Source: CAVZCK01 sp963773735 (GTDB lineage: Bacteria > Pseudomonadota > Alphaproteobacteria > Rhizobiales > Rhodomicrobiaceae). From it: a stretch of 64,000 bases of DNA. The notes below the pieces were generated by a model. The model was not told the origin of the DNA and made no database searches. It was given only the letters and a program-made list of their open reading frames with translations. Each line of letters opens with the position of its first letter. Within the stretch, counting starts at the first letter, position 1. The position numbers were made by a program, and so were the translations under genes. Location: assembly GCA_963773735.1 (NCBI GenBank), contig CAVZCK010000022.1, positions 1 to 64,000 of the forward strand, in the 5' to 3' direction. Shown piece by piece: positions 8,104 through 17,836 of this stretch.

Positions 8104-9227
8104 CTAGCCTCGTTTGGTCGTGTCGAGCCTGCGCTCGATGTACTGGCTGTAACGCGACATGCTGAATGTGCACACCCAGTAGATCGTCGCGGCGAACAGA
8201 TAGGCTTCAAAATCATAGCCCTTCCATTCGATCGTGCGGCTCGCGCTCTGCGCCATGTTGAGCAGATCGAGCAGGCCGATGATCGCGACGAGCGAGGTAT
8301 CCTTGAACAGCGCGATGAAGGTATTCACGATCCCAGGGATGGAGATCTTCAGCGCCTGCGGCAGCACGATCAGGATCATCTTCTTCCAATAGCCGAGACC
8401 GAGCGCATCCGCGGCCTCATATTGCCCGCGCGGGATCGCCTGCAGCCCGCCCCGGATCGCCTCGGCCGTGTAGGCCAATTCAAACAGCCCGATCCCGATC
8501 ATCGCCCGGAGCACTTTGTTGAACTCGATCTCGCGCAGGGAAGAACAGCGGCAGCATGACCGAGGCCATGAACAGGATGGTGATCAGCGGGGTGCCGCGC
8601 CAGAACTCGATATAGATGACCGACAGGGCGCGTATGAGCGGAAGGTTGGACCGGCGTCCGAGGGCAAGCAGAATGCCGATCGGCAGCGCGGCGACGATGC
8701 CGGCGCTCGCCAGGGTGAAGGTTAAGAGAAAGCCGCCCCATTCGTTCGTCGGCGCGGCAAGCAGCCCGAGCCATTCGCCCTGGATGAGGGCATAGGCGAG
8801 AATCGGAAAACCGATCAGCGTGAAGACGCCGACCTGCGGCTTCTTCGGCGTACTCGGCCATAACAGCCAGCCGAGCAGGCAGCCGAAAATGGCGAAGGCG
8901 AGGATGGGCCGCCAGAGCTGCTCCGGATGGTTGCCGAAATAGAGGCCGAACATGATCTGCGTGAAGCGGACTTTGATGAAGGTCCAGCAGGCGCCGTGCG
9001 GATTCGGCCTGGCAGACGGACTTGTCTTCCCCGGAAACATTGGCATCGAGCAAGGCCCAGTGCACGATCGGCGGAATGATCAGGTAAAGGATGTAGAGAC
9101 AGAGCAGCGTGACGATCGTGTTGGGGATCGATCCGAACAGGCGCCTGCGCGCCCACTGCCAGCTGCTCGATTCCTGGAGGGGCGGCGGCCGGGTCTGTTT
9201 CTGGTCAAAGACGATCGCTTCCGCCAT
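8104..9227 (-). CDS. aapM: General L-amino acid ABC transporter permease AapM (two frameshifts)
   Basis: Starts MAEAIVFDQKQTRPPP at 9227, four bases after aapQ ends. The reading frame changes near 9010 (after GEDKSVCQ, continuing PNPHGACWTFIKVRF) and near 8535 (after LFFPAR, continuing EFNKVLRAMIGIGLF). Joined, the three parts make a normal AapM of about 375 residues with the EAA loop AADALGLGYWKKMILIVLPQAL near the C-terminus. Span length mod 3 fits two +1 insertions. Everything else in the operon is intact or breaks similarly, so sequencing error is the likelier cause. Confidence 0.88.
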
Positions 9228-9231
9228 CCCG

Positions 9232-10416
9232 CTATCTTTCCACCAGTTGAACGCGCTTATTGTACCAGTTCAGAGCCGCTGATGTGGTCAAGCTCAAGGT
9301 CTCGTAGACGGCGATCGTCATCGCAATGATCACCAGCGCCTGGCCGGTCTGATTGAGCGCGATGCCCGACCACAGATTGACGAGCTCTTCATAACCAACG
9401 GCAACTGCGAGCGAGGAGTTCTTGGTCAGATTCAGATATTGATTGATCGTCGGCGGTATGATCACGCGCAGCGCCTGAGGAATGATCACCAGGCGCAGCA
9501 TCGTGCCGCGCTTGAGCCCCAGCGCCTGTGCGGCTTCGGTCTGGCCCTTCGAAACCGAGATGATCCCGCCGCGGACATTTTCGGCGATGAAGGCCGCCGT
9601 GTAGATCGTCAGCGCAAACCAGAGTGAAAACATCGGCAGCGGAATCGATAAGCCTCCGGCCAGGTTGAAGCGGCCGAGTTCCGGCAGCTCGAGTTTGAGC
9701 GGAGCGTCGAAGATGAGATAGACGAGACCGATCAGTCCGGCCGCGATGAGCAGTCCGTATAAGATGCCTCGCGGTCTTTGACCGGTCGCATATTGCTGCC
9801 GTTTTGCCCAGCGGGCCATGGCGATGATGGCGGCAACGCCAAGGATGATGGCGGCAAGAAGCGCCCATGCCCCGATGCCCGAGGCCACGACCGGCCTCGG
9901 CACATAAACGCCGCGATTGTTGAGAAAGAAGCCGGCGCCGGGGGTCAGACTGGCGCGCGGAAATGGCAGGAACGGCAGAAACACGGCGAAATTCCAGAAC
10001 ATGATCTGCAGAAGCAGCGGGATGTTCCGGAAGGTCTCGATGTAGAGAGCGGCGAATTGCGACAGGAAGAAATTGGGCGACAGGCGCATGACGCCCATCA
10101 CGAAGCCGAGGATCGTCGCGCTGATAATGCCGAGGACGCTGACGACGATGGTGTTCTGAATGCCGATCAGAAACACCAGCCAATAGGGACTTGAGCCAAG
10201 CTTGTATTCGATGAATGGCGAAAAGCCGACCGCAAATGGCGCGACCTGGTCCAGAAAACCAAATCCCGTCTGAATCCCCCTTGCCCGAAGGTTTATGACG
10301 GTGTTGTCGAAGATCGTAATCAGCGCCCAAAGAACGATCGCGAGCACCGCGACCTGAGCGGCAATTCCGCGAACAGCCGGGTTTCGGTACAACGGGATAC
10401 GCGCTTTCGGGGTCAA
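9232..10416 (-). CDS. aapQ: General L-amino acid ABC transporter permease AapQ
   Basis: 394 residues, intact. MTPKARIPLYRNPAVRGI then about eight hydrophobic segments, with a HisM-type EAA loop QTEAAQALGLKRGTMLRLV and IIPPTINQYLNLTKNSSLA near the end. The larger size compared with HisM (about 235) is typical of AapQ, which carries an extra periplasmic or inserted region (here around 160-240). Pairs with AapM to form the inner-membrane channel. Confidence 0.93.
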   Translation of the reverse strand: MTPKARIPLYRNPAVRGIAAQVAVLAIVLWALITIFDNTVINLRARGIQTGFGFLDQVAPFAVGFSPFIEYKLGSSPYWLVFLIGIQNTIVVSVLGIISATILGFVMGVMRLSPNFFLSQFAALYIETFRNIPLLLQIMFWNFAVFLPFLPFPRASLTPGAGFFLNNRGVYVPRPVVASGIGAWALLAAIILGVAAIIAMARWAKRQQYATGQRPRGILYGLLIAAGLIGLVYLIFDAPLKLELPELGRFNLAGGLSIPLPMFSLWFALTIYTAAFIAENVRGGIISVSKGQTEAAQALGLKRGTMLRLVIIPQALRVIIPPTINQYLNLTKNSSLAVAVGYEELVNLWSGIALNQTGQALVIIAMTIAVYETLSLTTSAALNWYNKRVQLVER

Positions 10417-10512
10417 GGCAGGTCTCTTCCCGTTAGACTTTTGGCTTTCTAAGGCAAAGCGAGGCAGGCAGCAGCATCCGCAAGTGCTCGGATGCCGCTG
10501 CCGCCGGAAGCA

Positions 10513-11530
10513 TTAGCGCAGAGGCGGTGCGTAGAGGACGCCGCCCTTGGTCCAGAGCGCGTTCACGCTGCCCTCGCGCACGATGCCGAGCGGGGCGATA
10601 TTGCGCTGATAGAGCTCGTCATAATTGCCGACCTGCTTGATGGCGTCATAGGCCCAGCTCGGCGAAAGCCCGAGATCCTCGCCCATCTTATCCTCGGTGC
10701 CGAGTAGACGGCGGATGTTGGGATTGTCGGTTTTCGCTTTCAGCTCATCGACGTTTTTCGAGGAAACGCCAAGCTCGTCGGCATTGATGAGCGCATAGAG
10801 CGTCCAGCGGACGACGTCTCCCCACTGATTGTCGCCCTGGCGAACCGACGGTCCGAGCGGCTCTTTCGAAATCGTCTCGGGCAGGATGATCGCGCCCTTT
10901 CGGGTCTTTCAGCTCGGTGCGGAGGGCGGCGAGCTGAGATTTGTCAGAGGTCAGCACGTCACAGGAACCGCCATCGAAGCCTTCGCGCGTCTGCACGGCG
11001 TTGTCGTAAACGATGGGCTTGAATTGCATATTGTTGGTGCGGAAATAGTCGGCAAGATTGAGTTCGGTGGTCGTGCCGGACTGCACGCAGACATTGGAGC
11101 CATTGAGTTCTTTGGCGCTTTTCACATTCAGGGATTTCTTCACCATGAAGCCCTGGCCGTCGATATAGTCGTAGTAGGTGAAGTCGATGCCGAGCGTGGC
11201 GTCGCGCGACAGCGTATCGGTGGTATTGCGGGAGAGCACGTCGACTTCACCAGAGCTCAGCGCGGTGAAGCGTTCCTTGGCGGTCAGATTGGTGAATTTC
11301 ACCTTGGTCTTGTCGCCGAAAACCGCCGCGGCCAGCGCGTAACAGAAGTCTGCGTCGATTCCGGCCATCTCGCCTTTGTCGTTAGGCGCGGAAAAGCCCG
11401 CCAGCTCGCCATTCACGCCGCATTTGAGAAATCCCCGAGCCTTGACGTCGGCAAGCGTCGCGCCGAGCGCCGGCATTGCCGCAAGTGCCAGGACGGCACA
11501 TGCGCTCGCTATAATTGTCATTGGACGCAT
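10513..11530 (-). CDS. aapJ: General L-amino acid-binding periplasmic protein AapJ (frameshifted)
   Basis: Starts MRPMTIIASACAVLALAAMP, a signal peptide ending ALGATLADVKARGFLKCGVN. The SBP_bac_3 fold follows (AGIDADFCYALAAAVFGD, FTALSSGEVDVLSRNTTDTL). Near 10893, after KDPKG, a single extra base shifts the frame; the other frame continues IILPETISKEPLGPSVRQGD, WGDVVRWTLYALINADELG and ends LYAPPLR at TAA 10513-10515. Total about 339 residues, the normal AapJ length. First gene of the operon, so the promoter should lie upstream of 11530. Confidence 0.9.
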
Positions 11531-11772
11531 CTTAGAACCCCTTCCGGTCCACTTTGTTTTGATCACATCGCGTGCAGGCACAAACCGTGCCATGGCGCTA
11601 AGCTAGCAAAAGTCTTGCCTCCGGGAAAACATGAATGCACGCCGACCGGCGTGTAAAAGCAGCTTTGAGGGCCGCTTAGCCGAGGAGCGTGGCAAGATAG
11701 CCAGCGATCAGGCCCCTTGAGTGCCGGCCTCGGGACCGGACGCCGGACCCCGCAATTGCTCCGCAGCGGCTA

Positions 11773-13119
11773 TTATTCCGCCGGCCGCTTGACATGGCGC
11801 TTGGCTTCGGACGCCTCGGATGGGTGCAGATCCAAATCCTCGAATTGCGGTGAAAGGCCGGTAATCAGGCGGGCACCGCGGCCGAAGGTCAGATAGGACC
11901 ACAGCCATTCCAGCGCCACCAGCATCGGCGCGCGGACGCCGATGAGAAAATAGATATGGGCGATGCCCCATACCCACCAGCCGATCACGCCGGTGAGTTT
12001 TACCCAGCCGAAATCGGCAATCGCCGAATTGCGGCCGATCGTGGCGAGATTGCCCTGATGCCTGTAGCGAAACGGACCGGGCGGCTGCCGGCCCTTGACG
12101 GCGGCAAGGATGACGTTGGCGACATAGCCGCCTTCCTGCTTGGCCGGGGGCGCGATGCCCGGAACCATCTGCCCGTCCTGCCACGGCACCGCCGCCGCAT
12201 CGCCAATGACAAAAATGTTCGGGTGCTCCGGCAGGGAGAGATCGGGCGCGACCAGGACGCGGCCGCTGCGGTCGGTCTCGGCCGGGAGCCAGTTTTTCAG
12301 ATGCGGGACCTTGACGCCCGCCGCCCAGATCATCGTCGCCGCAGGCACAAGCTGATCGCCGATCGCCGCGCCTTCTTCGCCGCGCACTTCGACCATTTTG
12401 TTCAGGATGACGTCCACGCCCAGCTTTTCGAGCGCCTTCCTGGCATAGTCCGACAGCGAGGGCGGGAAAGCCGGCAGCAGGCGGCCCGTCCCTTCCACCA
12501 GCATGATCCGCGCCGAGCGCGGATTGATGTTGCGGAAGTCCGAGGCAAGCGTGTGACGGGCAAGCTCGCCGATAGCGCCCGCCAATTCGACGCCGGTCGG
12601 CCCGCCGCCGATGATGACGAAGGTCAGCTCGCGGCGGCGCTCGGCCTCGGTCGGCGCCAGCTCGGCCAGCTCGAAGGCCAGGAGAATACGTTTGCGGATT
12701 TCGGTGGCGTCGATGACCCGCTTCAAGCCGGGGGCGTAGCGCGCCCAGCCATCATGGCCGAAATAGGAGTGGTACGAGCCGGTCGCGAGAATGAGATAAT
12801 CGAAAGGGACACGGACGCGGTCGGAAATGACCTCGCGGCTGCGGAAATCGATGCCGACGACCTTGCCGAGCACGACGTGGACATTGGCGGCGCGCGAAAA
12901 GATGCTGCGTATGGGCCAGGCGATGTCGGCCGGGGAGAGCGCGGCCGTCGCCACCTGATAGAGCAGCGGCTGAAACAGATGATAGTTGCGCTTGTCGATG
13001 ATGGTGACATCGACCGGCTGCTTCGCCAGGCGCTTTGCCGCCGCCAGCCCGCCAAACCCAGCGCCGACGATCACCACGCGCGGCCGGCTATCTGCGCTGC
13101 CCTGTGAGGTCAAAGCCAC
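11773..13119 (-). CDS. ndh: Type II NADH dehydrogenase (NAD(P)/FAD-dependent oxidoreductase)
   Basis: About 448 residues from a GTG at 13117-13119, chosen because GAGG sits 7 bp upstream and the family begins close to the FAD motif; an ATG at 13269 in the same frame would add 50 atypical residues. FAD-binding GAGFGGLAAAKRL near residue 22, NAD-binding GGGPTGVELAGAIGEL near 172, and the second FAD motif IFVIGDAAAVPW near 306. A hydrophobic C-terminal part (IGWWVWGIAHIYFLIG) fits membrane attachment. The enzyme oxidises NADH and reduces quinone without proton pumping. Divergent from a cytochrome c gene. Confidence 0.88.
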   Translation of the reverse strand: MALTSQGSADSRPRVVIVGAGFGGLAAAKRLAKQPVDVTIIDKRNYHLFQPLLYQVATAALSPADIAWPIRSIFSRAANVHVVLGKVVGIDFRSREVISDRVRVPFDYLILATGSYHSYFGHDGWARYAPGLKRVIDATEIRKRILLAFELAELAPTEAERRRELTFVIIGGGPTGVELAGAIGELARHTLASDFRNINPRSARIMLVEGTGRLLPAFPPSLSDYARKALEKLGVDVILNKMVEVRGEEGAAIGDQLVPAATMIWAAGVKVPHLKNWLPAETDRSGRVLVAPDLSLPEHPNIFVIGDAAAVPWQDGQMVPGIAPPAKQEGGYVANVILAAVKGRQPPGPFRYRHQGNLATIGRNSAIADFGWVKLTGVIGWWVWGIAHIYFLIGVRAPMLVALEWLWSYLTFGRGARLITGLSPQFEDLDLHPSEASEAKRHVKRPAE

Positions 13120-13340
13120 CGGATCGTCCTCGCCTTGATGGGTAAGCTCAATCGCCCTGCCCCGCCTATGATCTTCGCCCGATGGTTCCGATGCAAGCAC
13201 CGAGAGGCCGATTCTGCTGTGCCATGGTGCCGGCGGGCACCTGCGGCAATGCGGATTGCCTGTCCCCACCCAGGATTGACATGCATCAACCCCTTTGCGT
13301 CTATCCCGTGCTCAATTGGCGGCTCACCTTGAGGGAGCTG

Positions 13341-13670
13341 ATGATGGTCGAGTTTGTCAGATATTTTGCGATCGCCGTAATTGCTTGCACCATGACCGGC
13401 CGGCAGGCTCTGGCGCAAGAGCCAGGTGATATTTTGCGGGGCTACGATTTTGCCCGCCAGATTTGCGCGAAGTGCCATGCGATCGAGAAAGGCGAGCGGA
13501 CCTCGCCGAATCCGCGCGCGCCGACATTCGAAAAAATTGCCCGGACGCCCGGCATGACCCCGACGGCCCTCGCGGTTTTTCTTCACACCCCCCATGCCAG
13601 CATGCCCAATCTGATCTTGTCGGATGATGAGCTGGGCAATATCGCGGCCTATGTCACGAGCCTCAAATGA
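13341..13670 (+). CDS. Small secreted class I cytochrome c
   Basis: 109 residues starting MMVEFVRYFAIAVIACTMTG with signal-peptide features and AxA (ALAQEP) cleavage. One haem-binding CAKCH near residue 45 and a Met ligand in ASMPNLILSDDEL near 90, then NIAAYVTSLK, the usual helix at the end of mono-haem cytochromes c. GAGGGAG lies just before the ATG. The divergent type II NADH dehydrogenase suggests respiratory co-regulation, but a specific partner is unknown. Confidence 0.85.
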   Translation: MMVEFVRYFAIAVIACTMTGRQALAQEPGDILRGYDFARQICAKCHAIEKGERTSPNPRAPTFEKIARTPGMTPTALAVFLHTPHASMPNLILSDDELGNIAAYVTSLK

Positions 13671-13706
13671 CGCCTCGCCCGGAACGGGGGGCTCCCTTCG
13701 CGCCCG

Positions 13707-13910
13707 TCACCAGCGCCCGATAATCCAGAAGATCAGCGACAGGATGAGGCTGATCAGAATGCTGGTGGTAATCGGCAGATAGAGGCGGAAATTATCCCGC
13801 TCGACGACGATGTCGCCGGGCAGCCGGCCGAGCCCGAGGCGTTCGGCAAACATCCACAGGATGCCGGCGGCAACCAAAACGAGGCCCGCAAGAATGAGAA
13901 ATTTGCCCAT
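13707..13910 (-). CDS. DUF2905 family membrane protein
   Basis: 67 residues: MGKFLILAGLVLVAAGILW, a polar middle RLGLGRLPGDIVVERDNF, then LYLPITTSILISLILSLIFW. The central GRLPGDIV motif between two transmembrane helices defines DUF2905. Function unknown. Frequently linked to other housekeeping genes; here it lies between cytochrome c and ggt. Confidence 0.9.
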   Translation of the reverse strand: MGKFLILAGLVLVAAGILWMFAERLGLGRLPGDIVVERDNFRLYLPITTSILISLILSLIFWIIGRW

Positions 13911-13959
13911 GGCTGCCCCCGCGTCAGTCTGACTTCACCGGGTCGGCTTTCGGATCTCG

Positions 13960-15553
13960 CTAATAGCCGAGCGCGCAGCCGTCCTTGCGCGGCTCCGAGC
14001 CGCCGGTCAGCACCCCGGTCTGCCAGTCGATCCAGATCGCCTGCGTGCCGCCGATCGGGCGGGAGGGCGGGATCAGCGCGTGGCCCCTAGCGCGCAACGC
14101 CGCAAAGGCGTCGGCCGGCACGCCGCTTTCCACCTCGACCTCGCCGGTCTCAGGCTGGGGGAAAAAGCGCGCGCAATCGATCGCTTCCTGAATGTCGAGG
14201 CCATAATCGAAATGGCGTGTCAGGAATTGCGCGTGGCCGAAAGCCTGATAGGCGCCGCCCATCACGCCGAACGGCATCACGGCGCGCTCTTCCTTCGAGA
14301 CAAAGCCGGGGATGATGGTGTGAAGCGGACGCTTGCCCGGCGCAATGCAATTGGGCGATCCGGGGTCGAGCGAAAAACCCTGGCCGCGATTCTGCAGCAT
14401 GATGCCGGTTCGCGGCGTCATGATCCCGCTGCCGAAGGATGCGAACAGGCTGTTGATGTAGCTGCAGGCGTTCCGGTCCTGATCGACCACGGCGATATAG
14501 ACCGTGCTCGCCTGCGGAGGCAGGGGCGGCTCGGGCAGGCGGACCGCCGCCTTCTCCGGATCGATGGCCGCGACAAGCTCGGCGGCAAAGCCGGGCGAGA
14601 AATCTGACCGACCGGCACGCTGGCAAAGCTCGGGTCGGCGATCAGGAGATCGCGCTGGCGATAGGCAAGCCGCGCCGCTTCGATCTCCATATGCATGCGC
14701 CGCGGGTCGAGCGGGCCGCTATCCAGCGCAGCTTCGCTCAGCATATTAAGAAGCAGGAGTGCAATCGCGCCCTGGCCGTTCGGTGGGCATTCCCAGATGC
14801 GATAGCCGCGGAACTCGCTGAAAATCGGCTCGACATAGTCGCCGCGATGGCCGGCAAAATCATCGAGACGTGTGCAGGCCGCCGAGCGTGCGCAGCGCGT
14901 CGACCATATCTTGCGCGACCTCGCCGGTATAGAAAGCGTCCCGGCCATGCTCGGCGATCAGCTCCAGACTCGCAGCGAGCCGGGGCTGACGTTGCACGGC
15001 GCCAACACGGGGCGGCTCGCCTTCGACGAGCAAGGCGCTCGCGGCCGCCTCGTTCCCGCGGAGAATGGGAAGCTGCTTGACGAAGTCGAACTGCACCCGC
15101 GGCGCGATCGGATAGCCGTCGCTTGCATAGGCGATGGCCGGCTGCAGCAGCTCCTTCAGGGGCTTGCGGCCGTGATCCGCGATCAGACGGGACCAGGCGT
15201 CGACGGCTCCGGGAATGGTCACGGCATGGGGCGAGGTCCGCGCGATCTTGCAGATGCCCTCGCCTGCGTACCATTCGGCGCGCGCCGCCGCCGGAGCGCG
15301 GCCCGATCCGTTGAAGGCAAGCGGCTTTTCGGCGCCCGGCCGGCCAGTAAAGGCAGAAGCAATCCCCGCCTATGCCCGTCGACCCCGGCTCGACCGCGCA
15401 TTGCACGGCTCCGGCGGCGACGGCGGCGTCGAGGGCATTTCCACCTGATTTCAAAATCTCAACTGCGGCTTGGGTCGCAAGGGGATGGGAGGTGCATGCC
15501 ATGGCGTGGGGCGCATAGACGGGCGAACGGCCCGGCAGCTCGAAATTCCGCAT
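13960..15553 (-). CDS. Gamma-glutamyltransferase family protein (three frameshifts)
   Basis: Starts MRNFELPGRSPVYAPHAMAC at 15553. Frame breaks near 15340 (after LYWPAG, continuing AEKPLAFNGSGRAP), near 14868 (after LGGLHT, continuing LDDFAGHRGDYVEP) and near 14603 (continuing SPGFAAELVAAIDPEKAA). The joined protein has about 530 residues, the usual length. The autocatalytic Thr should be the one in ASTVYIAVVDQDRN, where precursor cleavage gives large and small subunits; GGTQAIWIDWQTG and GGSEPRKDG close the small subunit. No clear signal peptide, so it may be cytoplasmic. The genus of substrate (glutathione or another gamma-glutamyl or cephalosporin-like compound) is open. Confidence 0.85.
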
Positions 15554-15729
15554 GTTGGCCTTGTCCCTTTCCGGTGACGATCGACCGGCGGCGAACCACC
15601 GGGGCAAGCCGTCATCCTATATCAGCAGGGCGCGAGCTTCGAGTATGTCGATTGCCGGGCCACAGCGCGGCAGGCCGCTCGCCAGCCAAAACCGCAACCG
15701 CGCGCGCGACGGCACCGGACGGCGAGGCG

Positions 15730-16539
15730 CTATTGTGCAGGCACCGGCTCGGTGCGGCGCGTCTTGATGTCGAAGAAAAGCGCCTGGCTGATAATGGCTT
15801 TGACGGTGCGCGGATCGAACGGCTTCTGGATCAGGAAGGCTGGCTCGGGCCGCTCGCCGGTCAGAAGAATTTCCGGATGACCGGTGACGAAGACCACGGG
15901 AAGATGGAGCGAGCCGAGGATTTCGTTGACCGCTTCGAGGCCCGAGGAGCCGTCGTCAAGCTGAATATCCGAGAGAATGAGCTGCGGCGCGTCCTCTTTG
16001 ACCAGGTCGAGCGCCTCCCGATGTGTCCGGGCAATGCCGGTCACGCGGTGGCCGAGCGCCTCGACCAGGAGCTGCAGATCGGCCGCGACAAGCGGTTCGT
16101 CCTCGATGATGAGGATCTTCGCCGAAGGGATCTGCTCGGCGATCTCGCGGTCGGCCTGGTCGACCAGCCGCGCAATCTCCGAAACCTTCCGGTCCATAAT
16201 TTGCGCAATCTCCCCAGGTCCAAATCCCTCGACGCTGACGAGCAGGAACGCCTGGCGGGCATAGGGCGTGATGGTTTGAACGCTATGGACGGCCTCGCTT
16301 TCCTGCGCGTCGAACTTGAGAACCTTGTGAACGTCGTCAAGCGAGTTCCAGATTTGCAGAAAAAGCTTATAAATGCCGAGACGCGGCGATAATTCCTCAG
16401 GGAAGATCGATGGATCAGCGACAAGCGCCTCCAGAACCGCGACGACATAAGCATCGCCGCTGTCCTGCGAGCCGGAAAGCGTGCGGGAGAAGCGCCGCAG
16501 TTGCGGCAGATGCGGTGCGATGTCCTGAGAAATCGGCAT
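15730..16539 (-). CDS. phyR: General stress response anti-anti-sigma response regulator PhyR
   Basis: 269 residues from ATG 16537-16539 (MPISQDIAPHLPQLRRFSRT). Residues 1-130 form the sigma-factor-like output domain (LRRFSRTLSGSQDSGDAYV and QAFLLVSVEGFGPGEIAQI), and about 138-255 a receiver with acceptor Asp near 190 (LILSDIQLDDG) and Lys in QKPFDP. This sigma-like domain before receiver order is diagnostic of PhyR. When phosphorylated it binds NepR and releases EcfG. Divergent from nepR-ecfG with an EcfG-like promoter in between. Confidence 0.95.
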   Translation of the reverse strand: MPISQDIAPHLPQLRRFSRTLSGSQDSGDAYVVAVLEALVADPSIFPEELSPRLGIYKLFLQIWNSLDDVHKVLKFDAQESEAVHSVQTITPYARQAFLLVSVEGFGPGEIAQIMDRKVSEIARLVDQADREIAEQIPSAKILIIEDEPLVAADLQLLVEALGHRVTGIARTHREALDLVKEDAPQLILSDIQLDDGSSGLEAVNEILGSLHLPVVFVTGHPEILLTGERPEPAFLIQKPFDPRTVKAIISQALFFDIKTRRTEPVPAQ

Positions 16540-16613
16540 AATTGGCTTGTCCTCATTCCTGCGGGCGAAGATCGACAATCTGTGCATATAATCGAAGGGG
16601 TGCAATCACCAGT

Positions 16614-16644
16614 GCGAAACGTTATTAAGGTAGGATTGGTTCGC
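16614..16644. promoter_or_regulatory. Overlapping divergent EcfG-type promoter candidates between phyR and nepR
   Basis: On the minus strand CGAAC (16643-16639), a 17-bp spacer and CGTT (16621-16618) match the EcfG consensus GGAAC-N16/17-CGTT with one mismatch and face phyR. On the plus strand the same near-palindrome reads GAAAC (16616-16620), 17 bp, GGTT (16638-16641), a weaker match facing nepR. The -35 of one overlaps the -10 of the other. Autoregulation of this locus by EcfG is established in relatives. Confidence 0.55.
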
Positions 16645-16684
16645 CCGGCGAGACCGGCAAGTACGAATGTGACTGTGGATCAGC

Positions 16685-16930
16685 ATGAGCAAGAAAGACG
16701 ACAGCTTGGGAAGAGTTCCCGCGCCACCGGCCGAGGATGGCAATCCGAAGGCTGCCACACATGGAGAAACGCCGGCCGAAGGCGATGCCAACGCCGATCC
16801 GGACCTCGATCTTGGCGCTTTGGGCTCTCAGCTCAGGGAGCTTTACAAGGAATTGCTGGATCAGCCGATCCCTGACCGATTCGTCAAGCTTCTCGATGAG
16901 CTTGACTGCAAGGAGTCCGGCAAGAAATGA
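16685..16930 (+). CDS. nepR: Anti-sigma factor NepR
   Basis: 81 residues. The acidic, disordered first half is followed by GSQLRELYKELLDQPIPDRF and VKLLDELD, the two-helix NepR core that binds both EcfG and PhyR. Stop TGA 16928-16930 overlaps the ecfG ATG (ATGA), so the pair is translationally coupled. Acts in the cytosol as the switch of the general stress response. Confidence 0.93.
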   Translation: MSKKDDSLGRVPAPPAEDGNPKAATHGETPAEGDANADPDLDLGALGSQLRELYKELLDQPIPDRFVKLLDELDCKESGKK

Positions 16931-17443
16931 GCCCGCCGTCTCCCTCCTTGCGAGATGCCCTGATCAAATCCATTCCAAGTCTGCGCGCCTTTGCGATTTC
17001 TCTGTGTCATAATCGAACAGAGGCTGACGATCTGGTTCAGGAGACATTGATCAGAGCCTGGAACAATTTGAGCAGTTTCCAGGAGGGCACCAATCTGAAG
17101 GCCTGGCTGTTCACTATCCTGCGCAACAATTTCTATAACGGCCTGCGCAAGCAAAAACATCAGACGGCCTATGAACGCTCGGTCGACGACTTCGCAGTTC
17201 ATCACGCCGGCCTCGCAGGACAAGACGATCGAATTCGGCGATCTGATGCGCAACCTCCAAGCGCTGCCGCCGGATCAGCGCGAGGCGCTGATCCTGGTGA
17301 CGGTCGAAAACCTCTCCTATGAGGAAGTTGCCGCCATTTGCGACTGTCCGATCGGGACCATCAAGAGCCGCGTCAATCGCGCCCGCGCCCGCCTCGAAGC
17401 GCTGATGGACGGCTCCCTGCAGAAAAAGTCCGCCGCGGAATAG
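16927..17443 (+). CDS. ecfG: ECF sigma factor EcfG, general stress response (frameshifted)
   Basis: Sigma-2 region: RAFAISLCHNRTEADDLVQ, ETLIRAWNNLSSFQEGTNL and KAWLFTILRNNFYNGLRKQ. Then a frame change in about 17195-17215, after which the second frame gives SQDKTIEFGDLMRNLQALPP and the sigma-4 helix LSYEEVAAICDCPIGTIKS with RVNRARARLEALMDG. Span is 3n+1, so one inserted base explains it. Joined length about 172, normal for EcfG. It recognises GGAAC/CGTT promoters when released from NepR. Loss of this factor would disable the entire stress response, so an indel error is suspected. Confidence 0.9.
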
Positions 17444-17500
17444 ACGCTCATTCAGCTTTCACGGCCTTTCTCCGCCTTTTCCAAATAACACCGGCGGACG

Positions 17501-17525
17501 GGAACTTTTTACGCCGCTGCGCATT
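17501..17525 (+). promoter_or_regulatory. EcfG-type promoter candidate for the DUF1328 gene
   Basis: GGAAC (17501-17505), 16-bp spacer, CATT (17522-17525): one mismatch to GGAAC-N16-CGTT. It lies 53 bp before the DUF1328 ATG, directly downstream of ecfG. DUF1328 genes are common EcfG targets. Confidence 0.5.
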
Positions 17526-17577
17526 GTAGGCGCTGGGCTCGCATGATCGAGCATTTGTGGAACGGAGGACGCCGCAG

Positions 17578-17751
17578 ATGGGAAGCCTGCTTCACTACGC
17601 CGTCGTCTTCTTGATCATTGCTTTGATCGCCGCAGCCGTCGGCTTTGGCGGAGTTGCTGGCGTGGCGATGGATGGCGCACGCCTCCTGTTCTGGGTCTTC
17701 ATCATTCTTTTCGTGGTCTCGCTGCTCGGCGGCCTCCTCCGCAGAGGCTGA
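17578..17751 (+). CDS. DUF1328 (YtjA-like) small membrane protein
   Basis: 57 residues, MGSLLHYAVVFLIIALIAAA then VGFGGVAGVAMDGARLLFW and a second helix ending LLGGLLRRG. Two transmembrane helices with the GFGG/GVA loop define DUF1328, a stress-linked family. ATG chosen for the GGAGG ribosome site (ACGGAGGACGCCGCAG) and family length. Confidence 0.9.
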   Translation: MGSLLHYAVVFLIIALIAAAVGFGGVAGVAMDGARLLFWVFIILFVVSLLGGLLRRG

Positions 17752-17788
17752 TCTTGCAGTGCGCCTCGCTTTTCCGGCAGGCCATTGC

Positions 17789-17813
17789 GGAACCGTGCAC
17801 CGAGACTGGCGAA
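17789..17813 (+). promoter_or_regulatory. Possible EcfG-type promoter for the CsbD-like gene
   Basis: GGAAC (17789-17793), 16 bp, CGAA (17810-17813). The -35 is perfect, the -10 matches two of four positions. Located 23 bp before the CsbD-like ATG. CsbD genes are typical general-stress genes, which supports it. Confidence 0.35.
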
Positions 17814-17836
17814 AACGCCTGATAAGGAGATGTCAT

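Noticed and set aside
11956..13107. 383-codon plus-strand frame
   Set aside because: Antisense to the type II NADH dehydrogenase gene; Arg/Asp/His-rich with no domain.
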